The notes: a model not told the origin generated them from the letters alone. Positions 1-8,454 are shown, counted from the first letter of the stretch. The stretch: DNA of 41,368 nucleotides from Nocardia brasiliensis NBRC 14402 (GCF_000308475.2 NZ_BAFT02000077.1:1-41368); one strand, 5' to 3'. Translations and numbers: made by a program.

Positions 1-201
1 GCACAGGACGATCAGCAGCCGGGTCGGGCCCGGCGTCAGCTGGGCCAGCGTCGCCGCCGCGACGAACGCACCCGCCACCGCGCCCGCGACGACGCAGAGC
101 ACACCGATCACCGCGGCGAGCGCGCCGCGGCGCCAACCGAGCACGGCGGCCAGTCCGGTCGCGGCCAGTACAGCGAGGTCGAGCCAGTTCGGCAGGGGCA
201 C
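1..201 (-). CDS. MarP-like (CvpA-type) membrane protein, N-terminal fragment
   Basis: Reading the minus strand from a GTG at 201 gives 67 residues without a stop up to the window edge. The product begins VPLPNWLDLAVLA and continues as two hydrophobic, Ala/Val/Leu-rich segments separated by the short basic loop GWRRG. This layout (short Trp-containing N-terminus, helix, GWRRG-type turn, second helix) is what I know from the membrane part of the actinobacterial periplasmic serine protease MarP and from CvpA/colicin V production proteins. The protease domain, if present, lies outside the window. The family assignment is an inference from a short piece; another small multi-helix membrane protein is possible. 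Confidence 0.5.
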   Translation of the reverse strand, partial: MPLPNWLDLAVLAATGLAAVLGWRRGALAAVIGVLCVVAGAVAGAFVAAATLAQLTPGPTRLLIVLC

Positions 202-263
202 GCCTCCACGGTAGCGACTGCCCGCCGGCGCATCGGGGCCGTCGGCTCGTCAGCTGCCCCGCG

Positions 264-956
264 TCACCAGGGGACGGTCACGCCGTGCCGATCCAGGAAT
301 TGCAATCCGGGCGCACCGGCTCGAGCGTCGAGCACGTCCACCACGGCCGGGATGCTTTCCTGCGGGCTGAGCGGCGCGTCGGGTCCGCCGAGTTCGGTGC
401 GATTGTGTCCGGGATCGATGAGCAGCTTCGTGTGCCCGTCGTCGGCGTTGCGGGTGGCGTAGCTGCGCATCAGCTGGTTCAGCGCGGCTTTGCTCGCCTT
501 GTACAGCTCGTAGCCGTCCTCGGTGTTCTGCGAGATGCTGCCCTGCTCGGAGGACATGACCGCGACGGTGCCACCGGGCACGACGAGGTCGCGCAACGCT
601 TCGATCGCGCGCAATGGGCTGAGCGCGTTGGTGATCATCACCTCGGTGAACATCTCGGTGGAAACCGCGCTGATCGGCAGATCGCCGCGGTCGATCGCGG
701 CATTGACGAACAGTAGATCGAGAGGGCAGCCGGCCAGGCGCGCGCGCAGCGCGGCGAGCTGCTCCTGACTGGTCATCTCCACTGTCTCGATCCGCAAGCG
801 CCCCTGCGAGGTCTGCGCGAGCGCCGCCAGTTCGCCGCCGGTGCTGCGGGTGGTGGCGACCACCCGGCGGCCGCGGCGGACGAGTTCGCCGGCGAGGACG
901 AGGCCCAGGCCGCGGGCGGCGCCGAGGACGAGGGCGTGCGGGGTGGTGTCGGACAT
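264..956 (-). CDS. SDR family oxidoreductase
   Basis: A 230-residue short-chain dehydrogenase/reductase. The N-terminal Rossmann nucleotide-binding motif is visible as LGAARGLGL (GxxxGxG), an NAG-like VNAAI lies near residue 85, the active-site serine is in VMSSEQGS, and the catalytic Tyr/Lys pair is in YELYKASKAAL. The basic residues after the second strand (TTRSTGG) would fit NADP(H). The substrate cannot be read from sequence. It is transcribed away from the TetR gene at 1064, and the 107 bp between them holds an inverted repeat, so it is probably the target of that repressor. The ATG at 956 is the only sensible start. Confidence 0.85.
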   Translation of the reverse strand: MSDTTPHALVLGAARGLGLVLAGELVRRGRRVVATTRSTGGELAALAQTSQGRLRIETVEMTSQEQLAALRARLAGCPLDLLFVNAAIDRGDLPISAVSTEMFTEVMITNALSPLRAIEALRDLVVPGGTVAVMSSEQGSISQNTEDGYELYKASKAALNQLMRSYATRNADDGHTKLLIDPGHNRTELGGPDAPLSPQESIPAVVDVLDARAGAPGLQFLDRHGVTVPW

Positions 957-984
957 GGGTTACTCCTTGGCAATAAAGCAATTT

Positions 985-1008
985 GTCTAGACTGGACGTT
1001 GCGTCTAG
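985..1008. promoter_or_regulatory. Inverted repeat, candidate TetR operator between SDR and tetR
   Basis: CTAGAC (987-992), a 10-base spacer, then GTCTAG (1003-1008) form a perfect inverted repeat. The left arm extends to the self-complementary octamer GTCTAGAC (985-992). It lies in the divergent promoter region between an SDR and a TetR gene, the usual place for a TetR operator controlling both. No binding data; assignment by position and symmetry. Confidence 0.5.
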
Positions 1009-1063
1009 CCAGTAGCAGGCGGAGCGAGTCTGCACATCCGAGCGGGCCGATAGGGTGTCGGGC

Positions 1064-1663
1064 ATGCCCGACGCGAAATCGCCGATCCGCAGGGTGCGCT
1101 CCGGCAACCAGCGCGACGAAGCCGCGCGCCTGGCCGTGCTGCACGCCGCCGACGATCTGCTCGTCGAACACGGCTTCGCGGCGCTGACCGTCGAGGCCAT
1201 CGCGCGCCGGGCGGGCGTCGCCAAGCAGACGATCTATCGCTGGTGGCCGTCCAAGGTCGAGATCCTGCTCGACACGCTCCTCGAGGACAGTGCCAAGCAC
1301 TGTCCGGTGCCGGTGGAAAAGCCGACGGCCGCGGGCATTCGGGCGTATCTGCGCGATTTCGCGCGTTTCGTCGCCCGCGATCCGGCGGGCAAGGTGCTGC
1401 TCGCGCTCCTCGCTCAGGCCCAGCACGATCCGGGCACGGCCGAGCGAGTTCAGGCGCGTTATCTGGGTCCGCGCCGGGCCGCCGAGCGTGACCTGCTCGC
1501 CCGCGCCGTCGAGGCTGGGGAGATCGCGCCCGTGCTCGGCCCGGACGCGGTGCTCGACGCCCTCATCGGGCCGCTCGTCTATCGCGCCATGACCGGCGCT
1601 GGTATTCCGCGCCAGCTGGTGGACACCCTCGTCGAGAGCCTGCTCGCACCGGTCGCGAAATGA
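1064..1663 (+). CDS. TetR family transcriptional regulator
   Basis: About 199 residues. The N-terminal helix-turn-helix has the classic TetR pattern: AARLAVLHAADDLLVEHGF, then LTVEAIARRAGVAKQTIYRWW with the recognition helix ending in TIYRWWPSK. The C-terminal ligand-binding region looks like the TetR_C_16/AcrR-type domains of actinomycetes, and the ligand is unknown. I choose the ATG at 1064 because a TAGGGT box (1051-1056) lies 7 bases upstream, fitting a leaderless transcript; a GTG at 1055 is an alternative that adds three residues. It is divergent from the SDR gene, which it probably represses together with itself through the CTAGAC-N10-GTCTAG repeat. Confidence 0.85.
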   Translation: MPDAKSPIRRVRSGNQRDEAARLAVLHAADDLLVEHGFAALTVEAIARRAGVAKQTIYRWWPSKVEILLDTLLEDSAKHCPVPVEKPTAAGIRAYLRDFARFVARDPAGKVLLALLAQAQHDPGTAERVQARYLGPRRAAERDLLARAVEAGEIAPVLGPDAVLDALIGPLVYRAMTGAGIPRQLVDTLVESLLAPVAK

Positions 1664-1727
1664 TCGGCTTACCCTGCTTGCGTAGATCTGAAGGCGGACA
1701 GCCCGATTCCGTGGCGACCGGTGCGAT

Positions 1728-1741
1728 CCGCGGTAACGCGG
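1728..1741. terminator. Small hairpin between convergent genes
   Basis: CCGCG-GTAA-CGCGG is a 5-bp GC stem with a GNRA-type tetraloop in the 145-bp gap between tetR (ends 1663) and the converging pseudogene (ends 1809). There is no T-tract. It may be a weak terminator; nothing else is visible in this gap. Confidence 0.3.
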
Positions 1742-1808
1742 TGGGCTGCGTCAGCGCCCGGAGCCAGCGTTGCGGTGAAGGCGATGAACACGATTCGAAT
1801 GCGGCGGA

Positions 1809-2806
1809 TCATCGAGGGCCGTAGGTATTGAGGAACAGCACCGGCCCGGTCCCGAACTCGCCCGCGGTGTCCAGATGCAGCAGGGCGGCCAAGGCCTTGG
1901 CGGTGTAGACCGGCTCGAGCCGGAGCCCGTCGTGCGCGGCGCGGCTCGCGGCCGCCGCCGCGGCGGGGGTGGGGTGACCGTAGCCGGGGCCGAGCCAGTC
2001 CGTCGTCATCGTCACGTCGGCAGGCCGCAGCCCGGTCGGCGCGAATCGCGCTCCGCGTGAACGCAAAAGGCGCTCGGCCCGCCGGGCCAGACCGACGATG
2101 TGCGCGGCGTCGAGCGGTAGCGAGTCGTTGACGACGACGCCGACCACCCGCGTGCGCAATCCGGCGAGCCGCAGCCCGAGCGCCAGTCCCGCTGCGGTGC
2201 CTCCGGATCCGACCGCCGTCACGATATGGCTGGGTTCGGCGAGGATCCCGGCGTCGATCTGGGCGGCGAGTTCGAGCGCGCCTTCGACGTAGCCGAGCGC
2301 CCCGATCGGGGACGAGCCGCCCACCGGCAAGAAGTACGGTCGCTTGCGGCCGAGCGCATGTCGCAGATACAACCACGGCGCCCGGAGCAGGGTCTGTCGT
2401 TTGGTGTGTGTGTGAAATGCAGTGTCGCACCGGAATTCGCCAAACGCTCGAGTTGCGCCCGGACGTGCTCGTCCACCGGCTGGTCGACGAGTGCGAGCAC
2501 GGTGCCGACGCCGTGGGCGCGGCCGTAGAGTGCGGTGGCCAGGCCCCAGTTGGTACCGGTGCCGCCGACGGTGAGAATAGTGCGCGCGCCGCGCCGATGG
2601 GCTTCGGGCAGCAGCCATTCCAGTTTGCGGACCTTGTTGCCGCCCCATCCGCCGTCGCCGTAGGCGCCGTCGTCCTTGCACCACAGCCGAACTCCGGTGC
2701 CGACGTCGAAGGGCCGGATCGGGGTCGGGGCGGTACCGAGGCGCAAATACGGCAGGGTGTCGGCTAACTCTGGGAAGCGCTGGTGCAGTAAAGAATTCGT
2801 GGGCAC
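1809..2806 (-). pseudogene. D-cysteine desulfhydrase / ACC-deaminase-like PLP enzyme, frameshifted
   Basis: Two adjacent minus-strand frames together encode one fold-type II PLP enzyme of the D-cysteine desulfhydrase/ACC deaminase family. The N-terminal half starts at the GTG at 2806 (VPTNSLLHQRF) and carries the PLP-lysine motif GGNKVRKLEW and the following TVGGTGTNWGLATA. The C-terminal half carries YFLPVGGSSPIGALGYVEG, VTAVGSGGTAAGLALG and the ending GPVLFLNTYG. The reading frame changes within a (TG)5 tract at 2405-2414; removing one TG unit would restore an open frame of about 331 codons, the usual family length. The GTG lies one base after the stop of the upstream tetR, so the two were translationally coupled. 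It may be a true pseudogene, a slippage-switchable gene or a sequencing error. Confidence 0.8.
2405..2414. repeat. (TG)5 dinucleotide tract at the frameshift
   Basis: Five TG units on the plus strand, unusual in this GC-rich sequence, sit exactly where the frame of the D-cysteine desulfhydrase-like gene breaks. Loss of one unit would restore the frame, so the tract is the likely slippage site. Confidence 0.75.
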
Positions 2807-2807
2807 G

Positions 2808-3434
2808 TCAGCGATCCGTACGCGGTCTGGTGATCGCCTCCGGGATGCCGAGCAGCGCGGCCTGCACCTCGTGCAGGCGATCGACGTCGCCGCTGATGCC
2901 CGCCACATTGTCGTTGTAGAGGAAGGCCTCGCCGAGCCGCACCAGCGCGTAGGCCAGCAGATCCGGTTCGAGCGGCGGGCGGTAGTCGTCCTCGCGTTCG
3001 GCGCGCGCGATCAGTTCGCGCACCGTCGCAACCACCAGCGGCTGCACCGGTCCGTCGCTCGCGGTGAGAATGCGCAACCCGGCCAGCGGCTCGTTCTCGA
3101 AATACCGCCGGAACGGCTCGTTGTCGGTCATCCAGCGGTTCACCCGATACAGCACATCGAGGATGCGCCGCGCCCCGGCCGAACGCCTGCGCGCGTCGGC
3201 CCGGGTGAGCAGCGCCTCGAACTCGCCCGCGAGCACCGTGCCGAGCACGCCCTCGCGGGAACCGAACCAGCGGTAGATCGAGGCGCGGCTCAGCCCGAGT
3301 TGCGCGGCGATCGCCTGAATGTCGACCCGCTCGCCGGCCAGGAACGCGCGGCGGGCGAGATCGATGACCTCCGCCCTGGTCGCGGACGCCGGTCGTCCGG
3401 GCGGGCGGGTGGTCCGCTGGCTGGAGGAGGTCAT
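2808..3434 (-). CDS. TetR family regulator (QsdR-like)
   Basis: About 208 residues. The N-terminal HTH reads VDIQAIAAQLGLSRASIYRWFGSREGVLGTVL, a typical TetR helix 2-3 pair. The longer C-terminal region with RRILDVLYRVNRWMTDNEPFRRYFENEPLAGLRIL and VRLGEAFLYNDNVAG resembles the QsdR group of TetR regulators (quorum-signal degradation type) from memory. I prefer the ATG at 3434 (MTSSS) over that at 3449, because a perfect inverted repeat overlaps the upstream ATG and would then sit in the promoter. It lies 45 bp after the acyl-CoA dehydrogenase gene on the same strand and directly before the broken PLP enzyme. Confidence 0.8.
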   Translation of the reverse strand: MTSSSQRTTRPPGRPASATRAEVIDLARRAFLAGERVDIQAIAAQLGLSRASIYRWFGSREGVLGTVLAGEFEALLTRADARRRSAGARRILDVLYRVNRWMTDNEPFRRYFENEPLAGLRILTASDGPVQPLVVATVRELIARAEREDDYRPPLEPDLLAYALVRLGEAFLYNDNVAGISGDVDRLHEVQAALLGIPEAITRPRTDR

Positions 3435-3442
3435 CGGAATAT

Positions 3443-3466
3443 GGTACATCCTTCCATTTGTGTACC
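3443..3466. promoter_or_regulatory. Inverted repeat GGTACA-N12-TGTACC, candidate TetR operator
   Basis: GGTACA at 3443-3448 and TGTACC at 3461-3466 are perfect reverse complements with a 12-base AT-richer spacer. The site lies directly upstream of the TetR start at 3434, in the short gap to the acyl-CoA dehydrogenase stop, as expected for autoregulation. Confidence 0.55.
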
Positions 3467-3479
3467 TAACCGGTTGTGC

Positions 3480-5276
3480 TCAGAACCAGGCGTCGCGCAT
3501 GTCCAGCGTGGTGGTGTCGAGCCGGGCGAGCAGATCCAGCGCCGGTCCGGTCTTGGGCAGCTCGAAACGGTAGAAGAACCGGGCCGCGTGCCGCTTGCCG
3601 TCGTAGAAGTCGCCGGTGTGCGCGCCGGCGGCCAGCAGTTGCTCCAACCAGATCCAGGCCAGCACGATGTGGCCGAACGCCTCGAGATAGACCGAGCTGT
3701 TGGCCAGCGCGGCCTCGAAATCGCCCGAGGCGAACAGGCCCGCGGTCACCTCGACCAGCCGCTGCCACGCCGAATCCAATTGCGCGGCAAGCTCGGCCGC
3801 CTCGCCGCCGACGGCCTGCGCCGCCGTGACCGTGGCCTGCACCCGGCCGCCGAGCGCGAGCAGGCTGGCGCCGCCCTGCTGAGTGACCTTGCGCCCCAGC
3901 AGATCCAAGCCCTGGATGCCGTGGGTGCCCTCGTGGATCGGATTCAGCCGGTTGTCCCGGTAGTGCTGCTCGACGTTGTATTCGCGGGTGTAGCCGTAAC
4001 CGCCGAGCACCTGGATCGCGAGGTTGTTCGCCTCCAGGCACCACTGCGACGGCCAGCTCTTCGCGATCGGGGTGAGGATGTCGAGCAGCAGGGTGAGCGC
4101 CTGGCGCTCCTCGTCGGAATCGGCGGTGCGCTGTTCGTCGACCAGTCGCGCGCAGTAAAGCACGAGGCCCAGCGCGCCTTCGGTATACGCCTTCTGTGCC
4201 AGCAGCATTCGTTTGACGTCGGCGTGCTCGACGATCGGCCGCTGCGGGGCGGTGGGGTCGGCGGGCAGCTTCGCACGGCCCTGGGCGCGGGTGCGCGCGT
4301 AGTCCAGCGACTCCAGGTATCCGGTGTAGCCGAGCGCCGTCGCGACCAGGCCGACGCCGATCCGCGCCTCGTTCATCATGTGGAACATGTAGCTCAGACC
4401 GCGGTGCGGCTCGCCGACCAAGTAGCCGATCGCGCCGGGTGCACCCGCGGGCGTCCACTTGCCCTCGCCGAAGTTGAGCACGGTGTTGACGGTGCCGCGG
4501 AAACCCATCTTGTGGTTGAGTCCGGCGAGCGCCACATCGTTGCGTTCGCCGAGCGCGCCGTCTTCGCCGACCAGGAAGCGCGGCACGACGAACAGCGAGA
4601 TGCCCTTCGTGCCCGCCGGGCCGCCGGGGATCTTCGCGAGCACCAGGTGCACGATGTTCTCGCCGAGCTCGTGGTCGCCGCCGGAGATCCACATCTTGGT
4701 GCCGAACAGCCGATAGGTGCCGTCCTCGCGCGGCTCGGCGCGGGTCACGATATCGGCCAGCGAGGACCCGGCCTGCGGTTCGGACAGGCACATCGTGCCG
4801 AAGAACCGGCCCTCCAGCATCGGCCGCACGAATCGTTCGGCGAGCGCGGGGCCGGCGTGGGCGAGCAGCAGATTGGCGTTGGCGACGGTGAGGAACGAGT
4901 AGCCCGCGGTGCCGGGGTTGGCCGCCTGGAACCACGCGTAGCTCGCCTGCGCGACGGTCACCGGCAGCTGCCCGCCGCCGAATTCGTAATCCATTGCCAC
5001 GGCGGGCAATCCGGCTTTGGCGAAGGCGTCGAGCGCCACGCCGACCTCGGGGATGAGGGTGACGCGCTCGCCGTCGAAGGTCGGCTCGTGCGCGTCGTTG
5101 AGCTTGTTGTGCGGCGCGAAGTACTTGGTCGCCAGCTGCTCGCTCAGGTCCAGCACCGCATCGAAGGTCTCGCGCGAATGATCCGCGTACCGCCCGCGTT
5201 TGGTCAGCTCCTCGACATGCAGCCACTCGTACAGCAGGAAGTCGAGATCGCGCCGGGAAAGCAGCGTAGACCGCAT
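3480..5276 (-). CDS. Acyl-CoA dehydrogenase, long form (FadE5/DmdC-like)
   Basis: A 598-residue FAD-dependent acyl-CoA dehydrogenase catalysing alpha,beta-desaturation of an acyl-CoA. The mid-region shows the FAD/substrate signature MCLSEPQAGSSLADI and the strand FGTKMWISGGDHEL. The C-terminal part carries GGYGYTREYNVEQHYRD and NPIHEGTHGIQGLDLLGRK. The Glu in HEGTHGIQ is at the position of the catalytic base of FadE5-type enzymes. The length of about 600 and the extra C-terminal helical domain match the FadE5 / 3-methylmercaptopropionyl-CoA dehydrogenase subgroup, whose range includes many chain lengths. The ATG at 5276 is preferred, with AAAGGA 7 bases upstream; a GTG at 5279 is also possible. 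It follows the racemase gene by 76 bp on the same strand. Confidence 0.9.
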   Translation of the reverse strand: MRSTLLSRRDLDFLLYEWLHVEELTKRGRYADHSRETFDAVLDLSEQLATKYFAPHNKLNDAHEPTFDGERVTLIPEVGVALDAFAKAGLPAVAMDYEFGGGQLPVTVAQASYAWFQAANPGTAGYSFLTVANANLLLAHAGPALAERFVRPMLEGRFFGTMCLSEPQAGSSLADIVTRAEPREDGTYRLFGTKMWISGGDHELGENIVHLVLAKIPGGPAGTKGISLFVVPRFLVGEDGALGERNDVALAGLNHKMGFRGTVNTVLNFGEGKWTPAGAPGAIGYLVGEPHRGLSYMFHMMNEARIGVGLVATALGYTGYLESLDYARTRAQGRAKLPADPTAPQRPIVEHADVKRMLLAQKAYTEGALGLVLYCARLVDEQRTADSDEERQALTLLLDILTPIAKSWPSQWCLEANNLAIQVLGGYGYTREYNVEQHYRDNRLNPIHEGTHGIQGLDLLGRKVTQQGGASLLALGGRVQATVTAAQAVGGEAAELAAQLDSAWQRLVEVTAGLFASGDFEAALANSSVYLEAFGHIVLAWIWLEQLLAAGAHTGDFYDGKRHAARFFYRFELPKTGPALDLLARLDTTTLDMRDAWF

Positions 5277-5352
5277 CACCCATCCTTTCGAGACATGTGC
5301 AATCTACTGTATCTTACGGTGCGGCCTGGTCCGCTTACCGGAAATCGTAGCC

Positions 5353-6474
5353 TCAGGTGCTGAGGCGATCCAGCTCGTCGGTGGGAACACCCCAGCCGGA
5401 CAGCAGCTTTCGCACCTGCTGCGGGTCGGCGGAGAGCGGCGCCGGGGCATTGGTGGGCGTGCGGTCGAAGCGTGGTGCGGGCGCGGGTTGCCGGACGCCG
5501 TTCACCGTGATGAAGGCGTTACGGGCCACGTTGTGCGGGTGCTCGTGGGCTTCCCAGGGGCTGAGCACGGGGGCCACGCAGGCGTCGGAACCGGTGAACA
5601 GCTCGGTCCACTCGTCGCGGGTGCGCTCCTTGAACTTGGCGCCGAGTACCTCTTTGAGCTGCGGCCAGCCGTTCTTGTCCAGCTGGAACGGCAGTTCGGG
5701 ATCGTCGATGCCGAGGATCGCGAGCATCTGGTTGTAGAACGGGATCTCGACGCAGCCGACCGCGAGGTACTCCCCGTCGGCGCATTCGTAGGTGTCGTAG
5801 AACGGCGCGCCGCCGTCGAGCATGTTCTCCCCGCGCGGAAAGTTCCAGAGCCCGAGGTGGTGCAGGCCGTGCATGGACGCGGTGAACAGCGCGGCGCCGT
5901 CGACCATGGCCGCATCGATCACCTGGCCCCGGCCGGAGCGCTCCCGTTCATACAGCGCGCCGAGCACGCCGAGCGCGAGTAGCAGACCGCCGCCCGCGTA
6001 GTCGCCGAGCATGTTCGCGGGCGGTACCGGCGCCTCGCCCGCGCGCCCGACCAGTCCGAGCGCGCCGGAGACGGCGATGTAGTCGATATCGTGGCCCGCG
6101 GTGCGCGCCAGCGGACCCTCCTGGCCCCAACCGGTCATCCGGCCGTAGATCAGGCGCGGGTTGCGCGCGGCCAGCTCGGCGGGGCCGATGCCGAGGCGCT
6201 CGGTGACGCCCGGACGGAACCCTTCGATCAGCACGTCCGCGTGTTCGGCCAGCGCGAGCAGCGTGTCCCGATCGTCGGGGTTCTTGAGATCGAGAGTGAT
6301 GCTGTGCTTGCCGCGGTCCAGCGGACCCTCCGGCGAGACGATGCCCTCGCCGGGTTTGCCGCCGCGGTCCACCCGCAGCACCTCCGCGCCGAGATCGGCC
6401 AGGATCATCGCCCCGAACGGACCCGGTGCGAGGCTGGCGATCTCGATGACTTTGACTCCGTGCAGTGGTCCCAT
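5353..6474 (-). CDS. mcr: Alpha-methylacyl-CoA racemase (CaiB/BaiF CoA-transferase family)
   Basis: About 373 residues from the ATG at 6474 (MGPLHGVKVIEIA); an in-frame ATG at 6507 adds 11 residues. The family III CoA-transferase fold is clear: APGPFGAMILADLGAEVLRVDR, then DRGKHSITLDLKNP, LIEGFRPGVTERLGIGP and GRMTGWGQEGPLA. His128 in GHDIDYIAVSGAL and Asp158 in NMLGDYAGGG fall at the places of the catalytic His126 and Asp156 of mycobacterial MCR, and the GGG after the Asp is typical of the racemase subgroup. Such enzymes epimerise 2-methyl-branched acyl-CoAs from pristanate, branched fatty acids or the sterol side chain so that beta-oxidation can proceed. Its neighbour is an acyl-CoA dehydrogenase on the same strand. 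Confidence 0.85.
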   Translation of the reverse strand: MGPLHGVKVIEIASLAPGPFGAMILADLGAEVLRVDRGGKPGEGIVSPEGPLDRGKHSITLDLKNPDDRDTLLALAEHADVLIEGFRPGVTERLGIGPAELAARNPRLIYGRMTGWGQEGPLARTAGHDIDYIAVSGALGLVGRAGEAPVPPANMLGDYAGGGLLLALGVLGALYERERSGRGQVIDAAMVDGAALFTASMHGLHHLGLWNFPRGENMLDGGAPFYDTYECADGEYLAVGCVEIPFYNQMLAILGIDDPELPFQLDKNGWPQLKEVLGAKFKERTRDEWTELFTGSDACVAPVLSPWEAHEHPHNVARNAFITVNGVRQPAPAPRFDRTPTNAPAPLSADPQQVRKLLSGWGVPTDELDRLST

Positions 6475-6540
6475 GTCTCCGCTCTCTGTCGTCCTCGACG
6501 CGGGCATGCGGCCACGGCCGAACCCCCGCCCGTCCGGTCG

Positions 6541-6569
6541 GTGCCCCGACCGTAGGTCGGACTCGGCAC
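6541..6569. terminator. Hairpin downstream of cysNC
   Basis: CCGACC-GTA-GGTCGG (6546-6560) is a perfect 6-bp stem. It is flanked by GTGCC (6541-6545) and GGCAC (6565-6569), which can extend it with a 4-base bulge. It lies about 50 bp after the cysNC stop on that strand and upstream of the racemase, so a terminator is likely; an operator for the racemase cannot be excluded. Confidence 0.45.
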
Positions 6570-6618
6570 GCGGCCAATGACCGTCGCGCTCGAGTAACCG
6601 TGACCGCAGCGCTCACAC

Positions 6619-8454
6619 TCAGTCCAGACGCGACAACCGCGCGAGGATGGTGGCCGCCATGGCGGCGGGGTCACCGTGGTCCGGGCGCAGCACGAGTTCG
6701 GCGTCGGTGGGCGCCTCGTACGGATCGTCGATACCGGTGAAGCCGCTGATCTCGCCTGCACGGGCCTTGGCGTACATGCCTTTCGGGTCACGGGCTTCGC
6801 AGACCTCCAGCGGCGTATCGACGAAGACCTCGACGAACGGTATGCCCGCCGCGAGGTGCGCGGCACGGACCCGGTCGCGGTCGGCGCGGTACGGACTGAT
6901 CAGCGAGACCACCGCCACCACACCGGCGTCGGCGAACAGCCGGGCGACTTCGCCGACGCGGCGGACGTTCTCGACCCGGTCGGCGGCGCTGAAGCCGAGA
7001 TCGACGTTCAGCCCGTGACGCAGGTTGTCCCCGTCGAGCAGGAAGGCGGGGCGTCCCGCGGCGACCAGGCGACGTTCGAGTTCCACTGCGACAGTGGACT
7101 TTCCGGAACCGGACAGGCCGGTCAGCCAGACCGTCAGGCCCCGCGTCGCGCGCTCGTCCCGGCCGACCGCGGTCGAATGCCAGACGACCCGCGACGACGG
7201 CAGGGTCGGACCGGTGATCATGCCCGCGGCGACGGTGTTGTTGGTGGTGTCGTCGACCAGGATGAAGCTGCCGGTGAACCGATTGCGCCGATACGGGTCG
7301 AACAGCAGCGGTTGCCGGGTGCGCAGCTGGACTCGGCCTATCTCGTTGAGCGATAACGATTCCGGGCTCTCGTCGCGGTGCAGCGTATTCACATCGAGCC
7401 GGTAGTCGAGGCTGCGCACCTCGGCGGTGGCGGTGCGGGTGGTGTGCCGGATGGTGTAGGTCGCGCCGGGGGAGAGCTGACTGTCGTCGGCGAACCAGCA
7501 CACCATCGCGTCGAGGTCGCGCCCCGCGATCGGCCGGTTGTTCGGACGGCAGATCATGTCACCGCGCGAGACATCGATCTCGTCGGCGAGCTGGATCGTG
7601 ACCGCCTGCGGCGGAAACGCTTCCGCGACGGGCGTGCCGCCCGGCCCCCAGATCGCGGCCACGGTGCTCGTCAATCCCGAAGGCAGCACTGCCACTTCGT
7701 CGCCGGGCTTGAAGACACCGCCCGCGACCGTGCCCGCGTAACCGCGGAAATCCTGGGCGTGCCTGCGGGTCACGTACTGCACCGGGAAGCGCGCGTCGAT
7801 GAGGTTGCGGTCGGAGGCGATGTGCACCTCCTCGAGGTGGTGCAGCAGGGGCGTGCCCTCGTACCACGGCATGCTCGCGCCGCGGTGCACGATGTTCTCG
7901 CCGTGCAGCGCGGACATCGGTACGAAGGTCAGGTCGGAGACGTCCAATTTCGAGGCGAACTGGGCGAATTCGGTGCGGATCTCCTCGAACCGGGCCTGCG
8001 ACCAGTCCACCAGGTCCATCTTGTTGACGCAGAGCACCAGGTGCGGAATGCCGAGCAGGCCGGCCAGGAAGGCGTGCCTGCGGGTCTGCTCGACCACCCC
8101 CTTGCGCGCGTCGACCAGGATCAGCGCGAGATCGGCGGTGGACGCCCCGGTCACCATGTTCCTGGTGTACTGGATGTGGCCGGGGGTGTCGGCGATGATG
8201 AATTTCCGTCGGGGCGTGGCGAAATAGCGGTGCGCCACGTCGATGGTGATGCCCTGTTCCCGTTCCGCGCGCAGCCCGTCGGTGAGCAGCGCGAGGTTCG
8301 GGTAGTCGTCGCCGCGGTCGCGGCTGGTGCGCTCGACGGCGGCGAGCTGGTCGGTGAAGATCGTCTTGGAGTCGAACAACAGCCGGCCGATGAGGGTGGA
8401 CTTGCCGTCGTCGACGCTGCCCGCGGTGGCGAGGCGCAGCAGGGTGGCGGTCAT
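6619..8454 (-). CDS. cysNC: Bifunctional sulfate adenylyltransferase subunit 1 / adenylylsulfate kinase
   Basis: A 611-residue fusion. Residues 1 to about 420 are the CysN GTPase: P-loop GSVDDGKST (12-20), DTPGH (89-93), NKMD (about 145) and two EF-Tu-like beta-barrel domains. The C-terminal 190 residues are APS kinase (CysC): a second P-loop GLSGSGKST near 450, then DGDNLRHGLNVDLGFS, RVENVRRVGEVARLF and the lid region YAKARAGEISGFTGID. With CysD it turns sulfate into APS and then PAPS. The CysC fusion is the usual actinobacterial arrangement and serves sulfotransferases as well as assimilation. The start ATG shares one base with the cysD stop (TGATG), so translation is coupled. Confidence 0.95.
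   Translation of the reverse strand: MTATLLRLATAGSVDDGKSTLIGRLLFDSKTIFTDQLAAVERTSRDRGDDYPNLALLTDGLRAEREQGITIDVAHRYFATPRRKFIIADTPGHIQYTRNMVTGASTADLALILVDARKGVVEQTRRHAFLAGLLGIPHLVLCVNKMDLVDWSQARFEEIRTEFAQFASKLDVSDLTFVPMSALHGENIVHRGASMPWYEGTPLLHHLEEVHIASDRNLIDARFPVQYVTRRHAQDFRGYAGTVAGGVFKPGDEVAVLPSGLTSTVAAIWGPGGTPVAEAFPPQAVTIQLADEIDVSRGDMICRPNNRPIAGRDLDAMVCWFADDSQLSPGATYTIRHTTRTATAEVRSLDYRLDVNTLHRDESPESLSLNEIGRVQLRTRQPLLFDPYRRNRFTGSFILVDDTTNNTVAAGMITGPTLPSSRVVWHSTAVGRDERATRGLTVWLTGLSGSGKSTVAVELERRLVAAGRPAFLLDGDNLRHGLNVDLGFSAADRVENVRRVGEVARLFADAGVVAVVSLISPYRADRDRVRAAHLAAGIPFVEVFVDTPLEVCEARDPKGMYAKARAGEISGFTGIDDPYEAPTDAELVLRPDHGDPAAMAATILARLSRLD

Noticed and set aside
2676..5363. Long open frame (895 codons) on the plus strand opposite tetR and the acyl-CoA dehydrogenase
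   Set aside because: It is antisense to two clear genes with complete motifs; the composition (Arg, Gly, His, Val-rich, no family motifs) is what a reverse frame of high-GC coding DNA gives.
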